From Escarpia spicata (lineage: Eukaryota > Annelida > Polychaeta > Sabellida > Siboglinidae): a stretch of 64,000 nucleotides of DNA. Numbering within the stretch: position 1 is the first letter of the stretch; every line of letters begins with the position of its first letter. The position numbers were made by a program, and so were the translations under genes. The notes beneath the pieces are model-generated. The model did no database searches. It worked only from the letters and a program-made list of their open reading frames with translations, and was not told the DNA's origin. Below, one piece after another: positions 1-12,194 of this stretch. Where the stretch lies: the NCBI GenBank assembly GCA_963995525.1, contig OZ023214.1, positions 54,688,839 through 54,752,838 of the forward strand, written 5' to 3'.

Positions 1-1446
1 ATGTATTTATATTCTCTATATTTGAGGATTATGGATATTAAAGATGTGTTAATACCAAGTCTGGTTGACGATCATGGAGGCTGGATGTGTTGAAAGTGTA
101 GTTGAGGATCAAAGAAAATGAAAACTGTGTTGTTGAGGGTCAAGGTACTTCGATGTATAGGTACTCACTCTGGTTAATCACGAAGGACACTGTGGATATG
201 TAGGTAGTCTGAGTGGTTGATGACCATGGACATAGTGGATGTGTCTCTGTACACTGTGTGGTTGATTATCGTGGACTGTATGGATGTGTTAATATCCTGT
301 CTGATTGAGTGTGAATGTGTTGGTACTTTGTGTGGTTGATAAACAAGGACACGGCAAATGTGATGAACACTGTGTGGTTGATGATCAAAAACATTGCGAT
401 TGTGTTGGATACTGTGTGGTTGATGACCATGGACATTGTGGATGTGTTTTGACACTGTGTGGTTAATGTTCAAGGACACTGTGGATGTGTACATACCCTG
501 AGTGACTGATTACCATGGTCATTGTGGATGTATTTGTACTCCCTGCGGTTGAGGGACACTGTGTTGTTGATGATCAAGGACATTGCGGAAATGATGTACA
601 CTCTGAGATTGATGATCGAAAAATGCTGATACTCTCTGTGGTTGAGGGTAATACACACTGTGGATGTGTTGGGCACTGTGCAGTTGATGATCATGGATAT
701 TTCAGTTGTTTTGACACTCTGCGTCATTGAAGATCTTGGATTCTATGGATGTGTTTAAGATCATGGACAGTGTGGATGTGGTGGTTGAGGATCGCAGAGA
801 TTGGATGTCTTGACATTGTATGGTTGAGGAACAAGCACTCTGTGGAGTTTTATACTGTGTGTGATTGAAGATCATGGACATTGTTGATGAGTTCATACTG
901 TGAGTTGATGATCAAGGATGCTGTGGATGTATTGGTACTCTGGGTGGTTGAAAATCACAGACTATTGATGTGTTGATACTGTGAGTGGTTTAGTATTGTG
1001 AAAACTGCAGATCATGGACAGTGTAGACGTGTTAGACACTGTAAATTTGATGATCATGGATACTGTGGATGTGTTGGACACTGTTGACTGAGGATCATGT
1101 TCATTGTGGATGTTTTTTCACTGAGGTTGAGGATCATGGACACTTTGTATGTGTTGGCACTCTGTCTTTTATATTATTGTGAAAACACCATATGTATTTA
1201 TACTCTGTGTGATTGAAGATCATGGACAGGGTGGATGTGTCAATACTCTCTGGTTGATGATCAATGATGCTGTGTATATGTTAAGACTGTGATTCCGGAT
1301 CGTGGAATCTGGGTGTGTATACACTATGTGGTTTGGTATTGTAAACACTGCAGATTTGTTGGTGTTGGACATGCTGTGTGGTTGATGATCAAGGACACTG
1401 TTGATGTATCGATACTCTGTGTGGTTTAGTATTGTGAACACTAAAT
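1..1446. repeat. HOR unit 1 (1,446 bp, LINE-free)
   Basis: Starts at the landmark atgtatttatattctctat and ends just before the next copy of it at 1447. In place of a LINE insert it has the short joint gaggatcaaagaaaatgaaa at about 114-133. Confidence 0.9.
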
Positions 1447-2892
1447 ATGTATTTATATTCTCTATATTTGAGGATTATGGATATTAAAGATGTGTTAATA
1501 CCAAGTCTGGTTGACGATCATGGAGGCTGGATGTGTTGAAAGTGTAGTTGAGGATCAAAGAAAATGAAAACTGTGTTGTTGAGGGTCAAGGTACTTCGAT
1601 GTATAGGTACTCACTCTGGTTAATCACGAAGGACACTGTGGATATGTAGGTAGTCTGAGTGGTTGATGACCATGGACATAGTGGATGTGTCTCTGTACAC
1701 TGTGTGGTTGATTATCGTGGACTGTATGGATGTGTTAATATCCTGTCTGATTGAGTGTGAATGTGTTGGTACTTTGTGTGGTTGATAAACAAGGACACGG
1801 CAAATGTGATGAACACTGTGTGGTTGATGATCAAAAACATTGCGATTGTGTTGGATACTGTGTGGTTGATGACCATGGACATTGTGGATGTGTTTTGACA
1901 CTGTGTGGTTAATGTTCAAGGACACTGTGGATGTGTACATACTCTGAGTGGCTGATTACCATGGTCATTGTGGATGTATTTGTACTCCCTGCGGTTGAGG
2001 GACACTGTGTTGTTGATGATCAAGGACATTGCGGAAATGATGTACACTCTGAGATTGATGATCGAAAAATGCTGATACTCTCTGTGGTTGAGGGTAATAA
2101 ACACTGTGGATGTGTTGGGCACTGTGCAGTTGATGATCATGGATATTTCAGTTGTTTTGACACTCTGCGTCATTGAAGATCTTGGATTCTATGGATGTGT
2201 TTAAGATCATGGACAGTGTGGATGTGGTGGTTGAGGATCGCAGAGATTGGATGTGTAGACATTGTATGGTTGAGGAACAAGCACTCTGTGGAGTTTTATA
2301 CTGTGTGTGATTGAAGATCATGGACATTGTTGATGAGTTCATACTCTGAGTTGATGATCAAGGATGCTGTGGATGTATTGGTACTCTGGGTGGTTGAAAA
2401 TCACAGACTATTGATGTGTTGATACTGTGCGTGGTTTAGTATTTTGAAAACTTCAGATCATGGACAGTGTAAACGTGTTAGACACTGTAAATTTGATGAT
2501 CATGGATACTGTGGATGTGTTGGACACTGTTGACTGAGGATCATGTTCATTGTGGATGTTTTTTCACTGAGGTTGAGGATCATGGACACTTTGTATGTGT
2601 TGGCACTCTGTCTTTTATATTATTGTGAAAACTCCAGATGTATTTATACTGTGTGTGATTGAAGATCATGGACAGGGTGGATGTGCCAATACTCTCTGGT
2701 TGATGATCAATGATGCTTTGTATATGTTAAGACTGTGATTCCGGATCGTGGAATCTGGGTGTGTATACACTATGTGGTTTGGTATTGTAAACACTGCAGA
2801 TTTGTTGGTGTTGGACATGCTGTGTGGTTGATGATCAAGGACACTGTTGATGTATTGATACTCTGTGTGGTTTAGTATTGTTAACACAAAAT
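1447..2892. repeat. HOR unit 2 (1,446 bp, LINE-free)
   Basis: Exactly the length of unit 1, with scattered substitutions. The 3' third (2440-2700) carries a ttttgaaaacttcag variant shared with unit 5 but not with unit 1. Confidence 0.9.
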
Positions 2893-4510
2893 ATGTATTT
2901 ATATTCTCTATATTTTAGGATTATGGATATTAAAGATGTGTTAATACCAAGTCTGGTTGACTATCATGGAGGCTGGATGTGTTGAAAGTGTAGTTGAGGA
3001 TCAAAGAAAATGAAAACTGTGTTGTTGAGGGTCAAGGTACTTCGATGTATAGGTACTCACTCTGGTTAATCACGAAGGACACTGTGGATATGTAGGTAGT
3101 CTGAGTGGTTGATGACCATGGACATAGTGGATGTATCTTTGTACACTGTGTGGTTGATTATCGTGGACTGTATGGATGTGTTAATATCCTGTCTGATTGA
3201 GTGTGAATGTGTTGGTACTTTGTGTGGTTGATAAACAAGGGCAAGGCAAATGTGATGAACACTGTGTGGTTGATGATCAAAAACATTGCGATTGTGTTGG
3301 ATACTGTGTGGTTGATGACCATGGACATTGTGGATGTGTTTTGACACTGTGTGGTTAATGTTCAAGGACACTGTGGATGTGTACATACCCTGAATTGCGG
3401 ATTACCATTGTCATTGTGGATGTATTTGTACTCCCTGCGGTTGTGGGACACTGTGTTATTGATGATCAAGGACATTGCGGAAATGATGTACACTCTGAGA
3501 TTGATGATCGAAAAATGCTGATACTCTCTGTGGTTGAGGGTAATAAACACTGTGGATGTGTTGGGCACTGTGCAGTTGATGATCATGGACATTTCAATTG
3601 TGTTGACACTGTGTCATTGAAGATCTTGGATTCTATGAATGTGTTACGATCATGGACACTGTGGATGTGGTGGTTGAGGATCGCAGAAATTGGATGTGTT
3701 GATATTGTATGGTTGAGGAACAAGCACACTGTGGAGTTTTATACTTTGTGCGGTTGAAGATCATGGACATTGTTGATGAGTTCATACTCTGAGTTGATGA
3801 TCAAGGATTATGGACAGGGTGGATGTGTCAATACTCTGTGGTTGATGATCAATGATGCTGTGTATATGTTAAGACTGTGTGATTCCGGATCGAGGAAACT
3901 GGGGTGTGTTTACACTGTGTGGTTTAGTATTGTAAACACTGCAGATGTGTGCGAGTTCATACTCTGAGTTGATGATCAAGGATGCTGTGGATGTATTGGT
4001 ACTCTGAGTGGGTGTATATCACAGACTATTGATGTGTTGATACTGTGCGTGGTTTAGTATTGTGAAAACTTCAGATCTTGGACAGTGTAAACGTGTTAGA
4101 CACTGTATATTTGATGATCATGGATACTGTGGATGTGTTGGACACTGTTGATTACGGTTCATGTACATTGTGGATATGTTGTCACAGAGTTTGAGCATCA
4201 TGGACACTATGTATGTGTTGGCACTCTGTGTTGTATATTATTGTGAAAACACCATATGTATTTATACTCTGTGTGATTGAAGATCATGGACAGGGTGGAT
4301 GTGTCAATACTCTCTGGTTGATGATCAATGATGCTGTGTATATGTTAAGACTGTGATTCCGGATCGTGGAATCTGGGTGTGTATACACTATGTGGTTTGG
4401 TATTGTAAACACTGCAGATTTGTTGGTGTTGGACATGCTGTGTGGTTGATGATCAAGGACACTGTTGATGTATTGATACTCTGTGTGGTTTAGTATTGTG
4501 AACACAAAAT
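2893..4510. repeat. HOR unit 3 (1,618 bp, internal 172-bp duplication)
   Basis: It is 172 bp longer than units 1 and 2. The extra DNA, about 3803-3974, repeats the segment gacagggtggatgtgtcaa ... gattccggatcg ... gtaaacactgcag that normally occurs once, later in the unit (here about 4287-4420). The same longer form is seen in unit 6 and, more diverged, near 19760 and 36380. Confidence 0.88.
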
Positions 4511-5956
4511 ATGTATTTATATTCTCTATATTTGAGGATTATGGATATTAAAGATGTGTTAATACCAAGTCTGGTTGACGATCATGGAGGCTGGATGTGT
4601 TGAAAGTGTAGTTGAGGATCAAAGAAAATGAAAACTGTGTTGTTGAGGGTCAAGGTACTTCGATGTATAGGTACTCACTCTGGTTAATCACGAAGGACAC
4701 TGTGGATATGTAGGTAGTCTGAGTGGTTGATGACCATGGACATAGTGGATGTGTCTCTGTACACTGTGTGGTTGATTATCGTGGACTGTATGGATGTGTT
4801 AATATCCTGTCTGATTGAGTGTGAATGTGTTGGTACTTTGTGTGGTTGATAAACAAGGACACGGCAAATGTGATGAACACTGTGTGGTTGATGATCAAAA
4901 ACATTGCGATTGTGTTGGATACTGTGTGGTTGATGACCATGGACATTGTGGATGTGTTTTGACACTGTGTGGTTAATGTTCAAGGACACTGTGGATGTGT
5001 ACATACCCTGAGTGACTGATTACCATGGTCATTGTGGATGTATTTGTACTCCCTGCGGTTGAGGGACACTGTGTTGTTGATGATCAAGGACATTGCGGAA
5101 ATGATGTACACTCTGAGATTGATGATCGAAAAATGCTGATACTCTCTGTGGTTGAGGGTAATACACACTGTGGATGTGTTGGGCACTGTGCAGTTGATGA
5201 TCATGGATATTTCAGTTGTTTTGACACTCTGCGTCATTGAAGATCTTGGATTCTATGGATGTGTTTAAGATCATGGACAGTGTGGATGTGGTGGTTGAGG
5301 ATCGCAGAGATTGGATGTCTTGACATTGTATGGTTGAGGAACAAGCACTCTGTGGAGTTTTATACTGTGTGTGATTGAAGATCATGGACATTGTTGATGA
5401 GTTCATACTGTGAGTTGATGATCAAGGATGCTGTGGATGTATTGGTACTCTGGGTGGTTGAAAATCACAGACTATTGATGTGTTGATACTGTGAGTGGTT
5501 TAGTATTGTGAAAACTGCAGATCATGGACAGTGTAAATGTGTTGAACACTATGTATTTGATGATCATGGATACTGTGGATGTGTTGGACACTGTTGATTG
5601 AGGTTCATGTACATTGTGGATATGTTGTCACAGAGTTTGAGGATCATGGACACTATGTATGTGTTGGCACTCTGTGTTGTATATTATTGTGAAAACACCA
5701 TATGTATTTATACTCTGTGTGATTGAAGATCATGGACAGGGTGGATGTGTCAATACTCTCTGCTTGATGATCAATGATGCTGTGTATATGTTAAGACTGT
5801 GATTCCGGATCGTGGAATCTGGGTGTGTATACACTATGTGGTTTGGTATTGTAAACACTGCAGATTTGTTGGTGTTGGACACGCTGTGTGGTTGATGATC
5901 AAGGACACTGTTGATGTATTGATACTCTGTGTGGTTTAGTATTGTGAACACAAAAT
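4511..5956. repeat. HOR unit 4 (1,446 bp)
   Basis: Counterpart of unit 1 in the second super-repeat. It differs from unit 1 mainly at 5530-5700, where it reads like the unit at 12892-14337. Confidence 0.9.
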
Positions 5957-7402
5957 ATGTATTTATATTCTCTATATTTTAGGATTATGGATATTAAAGA
6001 TGTGTTAATACCAAGTATGGTTGACGATCATGGAGGCTGGATGTGTTGAAAGTGTAGTTGAGGATCAAAGAAAATGAAAACTGTGTTGTTGAGGGTCAAG
6101 GTACTTCGATGTATAGGTACTCACTCTGGTTAATCACGAAGGACACTGTGGATATGTAGGTAGTCTGAGTGGTTGATGACCATGGACATAGTGGATGTGT
6201 CTTTGTACACTGTGTGGTTGATTATCGTGGACTGTATGGATGTGTTAATATCCTGTCTAATTGAGTGTGAATGTGTTGGTACTTTGTGTGGTTGATAAAC
6301 AAGGACACGGCAAATGTGATGAACACTGTGTGGTTGATGATCAAAAACATTGCGATTGTGTTGGATACTGTGTGGTTGATGACCATGGACATTGTGGATG
6401 TGTTTTGACACTGTGTGGTTAATGTTCAAGGACACTGTGGATGTGTACATACCCTGAGTGGCTGATTACCATGGTCATTGTGGATGTATTTGTACTCCCT
6501 GCGGTTGAGGGACACTGTGTTGTTGATGATCAAGGACATTGCGGAAATGATGTACACTCTGAGATTGATGATCGAAAAATGCTGATACTCTCTGTGGTTG
6601 AGGGTAATAAACACTGTGGATGTGTTGGGCACTGTGCAGTTGATGATCATGGATATTTCAGTTGTTTTGACACTCTGCGTCATTGAAGATCTTGGATTCT
6701 ATGGATGTGTTTAAGATCATGGACAGTGTGGATGTGGTGGTTGAGGATCGCAGAGATTGGATGTGTTGACATTGTATGGTTGAGGAACAAGCACTCTGTG
6801 GAGTTTTATACTGTGTGTGATTGAAGATCATGGACATTGTTGATGAGTTCATACTCTGAGTTGATGATCAAGGATGCTGTGGATGTATTGGTACTCTGGG
6901 TGGTTGAAAATCACAGACTATTGATGTGTTGATACTGTGCGTGGTTTAGTATTTTGAAAACTTCAGATCATGGACAGTGTAAACGTGTTAGACACTGTAA
7001 ATTTGATGATCATGGATACTGTGGATGTGTTGGACACTGTTGACTGAGGATCATGTTCATTGTGGATGTTTTTTCACTGAGGTTGAGGATCATGGACACT
7101 TTGTATGTGTTGGCACTCTGTCTTTTATATTATTGTGAAAACTCCAGATGTATTTATACTGTGTGTGATTGAAGATCATGGACAGGGTGGATGTGCCAAT
7201 ACTCTCTGGTTGATGATCAATGATGCTTTGTATATGTTAAGACTGTGATTCCGGATCGTGGAATCTGGGTGTGTATACACTATGTGGTTTGGTATTGTAA
7301 ACACTGCAGATTTGTTGGTGTTGGACATGCTGTGTGGTTGATGATCAAGGACACTGTTGATGTATTGATACTCTGTGTGGTTTAGTATTGTGAACACAAA
7401 AT
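5957..7402. repeat. HOR unit 5 (1,446 bp)
   Basis: Counterpart of unit 2; only a few substitutions were seen between them. Confidence 0.9.
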
Positions 7403-9020
7403 ATGTATTTATATTCTCTATATTTTAGGATTATGGATATTAAAGATGTGTTAATACCAAGTCTGGTTGACTATCATGGAGGCTGGATGTGTTGAAAGTG
7501 TAGTTGAGGATCAAAGAAAATGAAAACTGTGTTGTTGAGGGTCAAGGTACTTCGATGTATAGGTACTCACTCTGGTTAATCACGAAGGACACTGTGGATA
7601 TGTAGGTAGTCTGAGTGGTTGATGACCATGGACATAGTGGATGTGTCTTTGTACACTGTGTGGTTGATTATCGTGGACTGTATGGATGTGTTAATATCCT
7701 GTCTGATTGAGTGTGAATGTGTTGGTACTTTGTGTGGTTGATAAACAAGGGCAAGGCAAATGTGATGAACACTGTGTGGTTGATGATCAAAAACATTGCG
7801 ATTGTGTTGGATACTGTGTGGTTGATGACCATGGACATTGTGGATGTGTTTTGACACTGTGTGGTTAATGTTCAAGGACACTGTGGATGTGTACATATCC
7901 TGAATTGCGGATTACCATTGTCATTGTGGATGTATTTGTACTCCCTGCGGTTGAGGGACACTGTGTTATTGATGATCAAGGACATTGCGGAAATGATGTA
8001 CACTCTGAGATTGATGATCGAAAAATGCTGATACTCTCTGTGGTTGAGGGTAATAAACACTGTGGATGTGTTGGGAAATGTGCAGTTGATGATCATGGAC
8101 ATTTCAATTGTGTTGACACTGTGTCATTGAAGATCTTGGATTCTATGAATGTGTTACGATCATGGACACTGTGGATGTGGTGGTTGAGGATCGCAGAAAT
8201 TGGATGTGTTGATATTGTATGGTTGAGGAACAAGCACACTGTGGAGTTTTATACTTTGTGCGGTTGAAGATCATGGACATTGTTGATGAGTTCATACTCT
8301 GAGTTGATGATCAAGGATTATGGACAGGGTGGATGTTTCAATACTCTGTGGTTGATGATCAATGATGCTGTGTATATGTTAAGACTGTGTGATTCCGGAT
8401 CGAGGAAACTGGGGTGTGTTTACACTGTGTGGTTTAGTATTGTAAACACTGCAGATGTGTGTGAGTTCATACTCTGAGTTGATGATCAAGGATGCTGTGG
8501 ATATATTGGTACTCTGAGTGGGTGTATATCACAGACTATTGATGTGTTGATACTGTGCGTGGTTTAGTATTGTGAAAACTTCAGATCTTGGACAGTGTAA
8601 ACGTGTTAGACACTGTATATTTGATGATCATGGATACTGTGGATGTGTTGGACACTGTTGACTGAGGATCATGTTCATTGTGGATGTTTTGTCACTGAGG
8701 TTAAGGATCATGGACACTATGTATGTTTTGGCACTCTGTGTTTTATATTATTGTGAAAACTCCAGATGTATTTATACTGTGTGTGATTGAAGATCATGGA
8801 CAGGGTGGATGTACCAATACTCTCTGGTTGATGATCAATGATGCTTTGTATATGTTAAGACTGTGATTCCTGATCGTGGAAACTGTGTGTGTTTACACTA
8901 TGTGGTTTGGTATTGTATACACTGCAAATGGTTTGGTGTTGGACACGCTGTGTGGTTGATAATCAAGGACACTCTTGATGTATTGATAATCTGTATGGTT
9001 TAATATTGTGAACACAACGT
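7403..9020. repeat. HOR unit 6 (1,618 bp)
   Basis: Counterpart of unit 3 including the 172-bp internal duplication (about 8313-8484). The last 360 bp belong to the variant that leads into short units. Confidence 0.88.
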
Positions 9021-9818
9021 ATGTATTGCTTTTCTCTACATTTGAGGATTATGGATATTATGGATGTGTTAATATCCAGTCTGGTTGAGGATCATCGAGA
9101 CTGGATTTGTTGAAACTGTGTAGTTGAGGATCAAGGACACTGTGTGTGTGTTGGTACTCTGTGTGGTTGATTATCAAGGACACTGTGAATGTGTTGGTAC
9201 TCTGTCTGGATTCCGATCTTGGACACTGTGGATGCATATCACTCAATTTGGTTGATGATCAATAACACCGCGGGTGTGACCAATACTGTGCGACTGATGT
9301 TCAAGTACATTGCAGATGTGTTAGCCACTGTGGGATAGAGGATCGAGGGCACTGTGGATGTGTTGGTACACTGTATGATTGATGATCAAGGACACGGCGG
9401 ATGTGAAGAAAGTTGTGTGGTTAAGAGTCAAGGTTACTGTGTATATGTAGGCACTCTGTGTGGTTGATGACCATGACCATTGTGGATGTGTTGTCACTGA
9501 GGTTGAGGATCATGGACACTATGTATATGTTGGCACTCTGTGTTGTATATTATTGTGTAGATGTATTTATACTCTGGGTGATTGAAGATCATGGACAAGG
9601 TGGATGTGGCAATACTCTGTGGTTGATGATCAATGAAGCTGTGTATATGTTACGCCTGTGTGATTCCGGATCGTGGAAACTGGGCGGTGTTGAAACTGTG
9701 TGGTTCAGTATTGTAAACACTGCAGATGTGTTGGTGTTGGAAACGCTGTGTGGTTGATGATCAATGACACTGTTGATGTATTGATACTCTGTGTGGTTTA
9801 GTATTTTGAACACAAAAT
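9021..9818. repeat. HOR unit 7, short class (798 bp)
   Basis: First copy of the short unit. It begins with the landmark variant atgtattgcttttctctac and contains a private block with aacaccgcgggtgtgacc at about 9264, including a CCGCGG that is rare in this CpG-poor array. It ends at cacaaaat before 9819. It is directly followed by a LINE-bearing unit. Confidence 0.9.
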
Positions 9819-9917
9819 ATGTATTTATATTTTCTATGTTTGAGGATTATGGATATTAAGGATGTGTTGAAAGTGTAGATGAGGATCAAGGATACTGTTG
9901 ATGTGTTTGTATTCTGT

Positions 9918-10708
9918 ACACCACATGGCCGCTCTAAACATAACGCTGTGCATTTGTTGTCGAAGTACAGACAACATTTGAAGACTAAAAAACCTTGAAC
10001 TCGTGTTTCTCAACTCTGGACACCTGAAGCATGGAGGAGTTACGTGGTGGTTTTGAAGGAACAGAGTGGGATGTTTTTACGGACAGCTGCTTTAACCACT
10101 CTGAACTTGCGGACACAATATCGTGTTATGTCAAATTCTGTGTAGAGTCAGTTATCAATACCAGGACAGTGCGCTTGTACCCGAACAACAAGCCATGGAT
10201 AACGAAGGACCTTAAAGTGTAGCTGAATGAAAATAAATTTGCATTTCTTTAGGGAAAGAAGGATGCATATCGGGAGAAAGAAAAGGAATTTAGAAGAGTT
10301 GCTAGGATTGCCAAACTTGAATTCAAGAACAAAGTCGAGGGACAATTTAGGAGTGCTAATGCTAAGGTGGCATGGAATGGACTCAAAACTAGGATGGGTA
10401 AGCAACAATTCAAGCAGCCTGTGTGCCATACTGGTGATTCTGTTACTGCAGCAAATTAACTTAACAGTTTTTATGCTCGGTTTGATGTAAATGATTTTCG
10501 TGGTTAATGTACATCTCTGTGTCAGATTGTTTTTCCAGAACACATTGAACTCTCTGAGGATGAGGTTGTGAAAACGTTTCCAGATTGAACGCAGACACAG
10601 CTTCAGGCTTTCATTGAATGCAAACAAAGACTCAAAGAGGTGTGCGGCTCAGTCGGGGAGGATTTTTACTACCATATTCCAGGCTCTGCTAGATTCTCAC
10701 ACTGTACC
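9918..10708 (+). mobile_element. LINE (L2/CR1-like) internal fragment 1, B-like hybrid
   Basis: Runs from acaccacatggccgc (T-P-H-G-R-S-K-H-N, end of an endonuclease domain with its GRS-HN motif) to cacactgtacc. The linker is readable as an 'EELRGGFEGTEWDVF' stretch followed by NNKPWITKDL at 10031-10222; that frame ends at a stop replacing a tyrosine (tagctgaatg), and a second stop (tttagggaaag) follows. The RT start (GRIFTTIFQALLDSH) is in another frame at about 10655-10705. Unlike other B copies it keeps gttgctaggattgcc, so it looks like a recombinant. It is non-coding. Confidence 0.8.
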
Positions 10709-11105
10709 AATAGAAGATCAAGGACACCGTGGATGTGTTGATATTCTGAGTGATTTATGATCAAGGACACGGCATATATGATGAAAACTGTGTTGTTGAG
10801 GGTCAAGGTACTTTGATGTATAGCTACTCAATCTGTTTAATCACGAAGGACACTGTGGATATGTTGGTACTCTGTGTGGTTGATGACCATGGAGATAGTG
10901 TATGTGTCTGTACACTGTGTGGTTGATTATCATGGACACTATAATAATAAACTTTATTTATACACCATCAAATCCGGGACTAATGACCCCCGTTCACGGG
11001 TGTTTACAAATTGCCAATCATCTATGTAGCATAAAAACACTTTTAAGGGAATAAATAACAAAATAAATTAATTTAACAAACAATATCATAGTATATAGTG
11101 TATGC

Positions 11106-11122
11106 ATATATATATATATATA
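11106..11122. repeat. (AT)n microsatellite in LINE 3' UTR
   Basis: Pure AT alternation, shorter in copy 2 and interrupted in copy 3 (gcatatttatatataagc). Confidence 0.9.
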
Positions 11123-11424
11123 AGCCTAAGTATAGTAAAATTACGGGTAAATGCAATGATAAAATAAACGATTAGCAAAAGTGCTGAACAGCTGAACCTA
11201 CTGGAAAATATATATATATAATATAAAAATATATATAAATGAAAACAAAATAAATAAAATAAAAGCCTAATTTACATTCAATAATTTGATTAGATACTAA
11301 AATGTGATTCTGAGATAAATAAGACTAAAAATGTATTAAAACTATACGCATGAATAAAGCAAAGGTTAAATGATGTCTGGTTATATTAATTTGAGAACAG
11401 AAATGTCTTCAATAATTTTCCAAA

Positions 11425-11716
11425 CTATCTAGTGTTCTCAATCGCGCATAGTTCCAGAGGCAGAGAGTTCCACAATGTCGGCCCAGCACATGCAAATGTC
11501 CGGCGACCATAACGTTCTAGGGTTACGCGTGGAACATTCAAAAGCAGGCCACCGCCAGAGCGTAGGGTCCTGCGTGGTGCGTAACGATGTAGCAGTGACG
11601 CGAGATACACTGGCGTGCATGCATACAGTGCCGTGTGTACAACCATGAGTAACTTGTACTCGATGCGCTTTCTCACTGGGAGCCAGTGTAGCTGTTGTAG
11701 GACCGCAGTGATAGAT
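11425..11716 (-). pseudogene. LINE ORF2 C-terminal remnant, copy 1
   Basis: Minus-strand reading from about 11716: TAVLQQLHWLPVRKRIEYK, then ALYACTPVYLASLLHRYAPR, a GGGLLLNVPR stretch, and FACAGPTLWNSLPLELCAIE. This is the conserved C-terminal end of CR1/L2/Rex-type reverse transcriptase proteins (family knowledge). It ends in a premature TAG after ENTR, and the ancestral end (FGKLLKTFLF) is readable just beyond the stop. The piece has no catalytic RT motif and is a 5'-truncated dead copy. Confidence 0.85.
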
Positions 11717-12194
11717 CGCCGGATATGGATATATTAATATCCTGTCTGATTGAGTGTCAATGTGTTGGTACTCTGTGTGGTTAATAAATAAGAACATGGC
11801 GAATGTGATGAACACTGTGTGATTGATGATCCAGGACATTGCGGTTGTGTTGGACACTGTGTGGTTGATGTTTAAGGAATCTGTGGATGTGTACATACCC
11901 TAAGTGACTGATTACCATGGACATTGTGGATGTATTTGTACTCCCTGCGGTTGATGGACACTATTTTGTTGATGATCAAGGACATTGCTGAAATGATGTA
12001 CACTCTGAGATTGATGATCGAAAAATGCTGATACTCTGTGTGGTTGAGGATTATAAACACTGTGTATGTGTTGGTCACTGTGCAGTTGATGATCCTGGAT
12101 ACTTCAGTTGTGTTGACATTCTGCGTCATTGAAGATCTTGGATTCTATGGATGTGTTTACGATCAAGGATACTGTGGATGTGTTGGTATTCTGT

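Larger units (their letters stand above)
1..4510. repeat. 4,510-bp super-repeat, copy 1
   Basis: It consists of three HOR units (1,446 + 1,446 + 1,618 bp). The same order of units follows at a constant offset of 4,510 bp (for example 174 to 4684, 702 to 5212, 3770 to 8280). Near-identity runs to about 4147, after which the two copies diverge although the unit length is kept. Small patches inside the first unit (around 1020-1190 against 5530-5700) differ more than their surroundings and instead resemble other units, which suggests local conversion. Confidence 0.92.
4511..9020. repeat. 4,510-bp super-repeat, copy 2
   Basis: Second tandem copy of the three-unit block. It matches copy 1 up to about 8657. 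From there the last 360 bp are of the type that precedes the short 798-bp unit (atgtattgcttt landmark at 9021), so the right end is a junction with the LINE-bearing part of the array. Confidence 0.92.
10941..11723 (-). mobile_element. LINE (CR1/L2-like) 3' end, copy 1
   Basis: On the minus strand this is the C-terminal end of a LINE ORF2 followed by a 3' UTR. The UTR holds AT-rich stretches (11106-11122, 11207-11238), a gttcacggg/cccgtgaac element near 10993, and aataaagtttattattat at the very 3' end (AATAAA signal). The 5' end is truncated at the QQLHWLPVRKRIEYK region. It sits in satellite between ggacact and atatggatatatt. Units without it (for example 22380) read ggacactatggatatatt, so the target is clear and any target-site duplication is at most about 3 bp. 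Confidence 0.85.

Noticed and set aside
174..494. Recurring 106-codon minus-strand frame (174, 1620, 3066, 4684, 6130, 7576, 14511) that looks like a conserved gene family
   Set aside because: Its conservation equals that of the surrounding non-coding unit, and the frame passes through three phases of the 43-bp repeat. In more diverged units it is broken.
515..730. Recurring Cys/His/Asp-rich plus-strand frames (HCVVDDQGHC, HCGCVGHC) resembling metal-binding peptides
   Set aside because: The CxC and HC pattern is the translation of gacactgtggatgtg in one phase. No signal peptide, splice structure or selection is visible.
1..9020. CRISPR-like array of short repeats
   Set aside because: There are no unique spacers; the repeats are contiguous degenerate monomers, no cas genes are present, and the window is eukaryotic.
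9264..9281. aacaccgcgggtgtg as a possible protein-binding palindrome (CENP-B-like box)
   Set aside because: It contains an imperfect palindrome around CCGCGG and is conserved in short units, but it does not match the CENP-B box as I know it, and it occurs only once per short unit.
10941..11723. Possible LTR or DNA transposon because of the AT-rich 780-bp block with sharp ends
   Set aside because: No terminal inverted or long terminal repeats were seen. The C-terminal RT-protein remnant plus AATAAA tail identifies a LINE 3' end.
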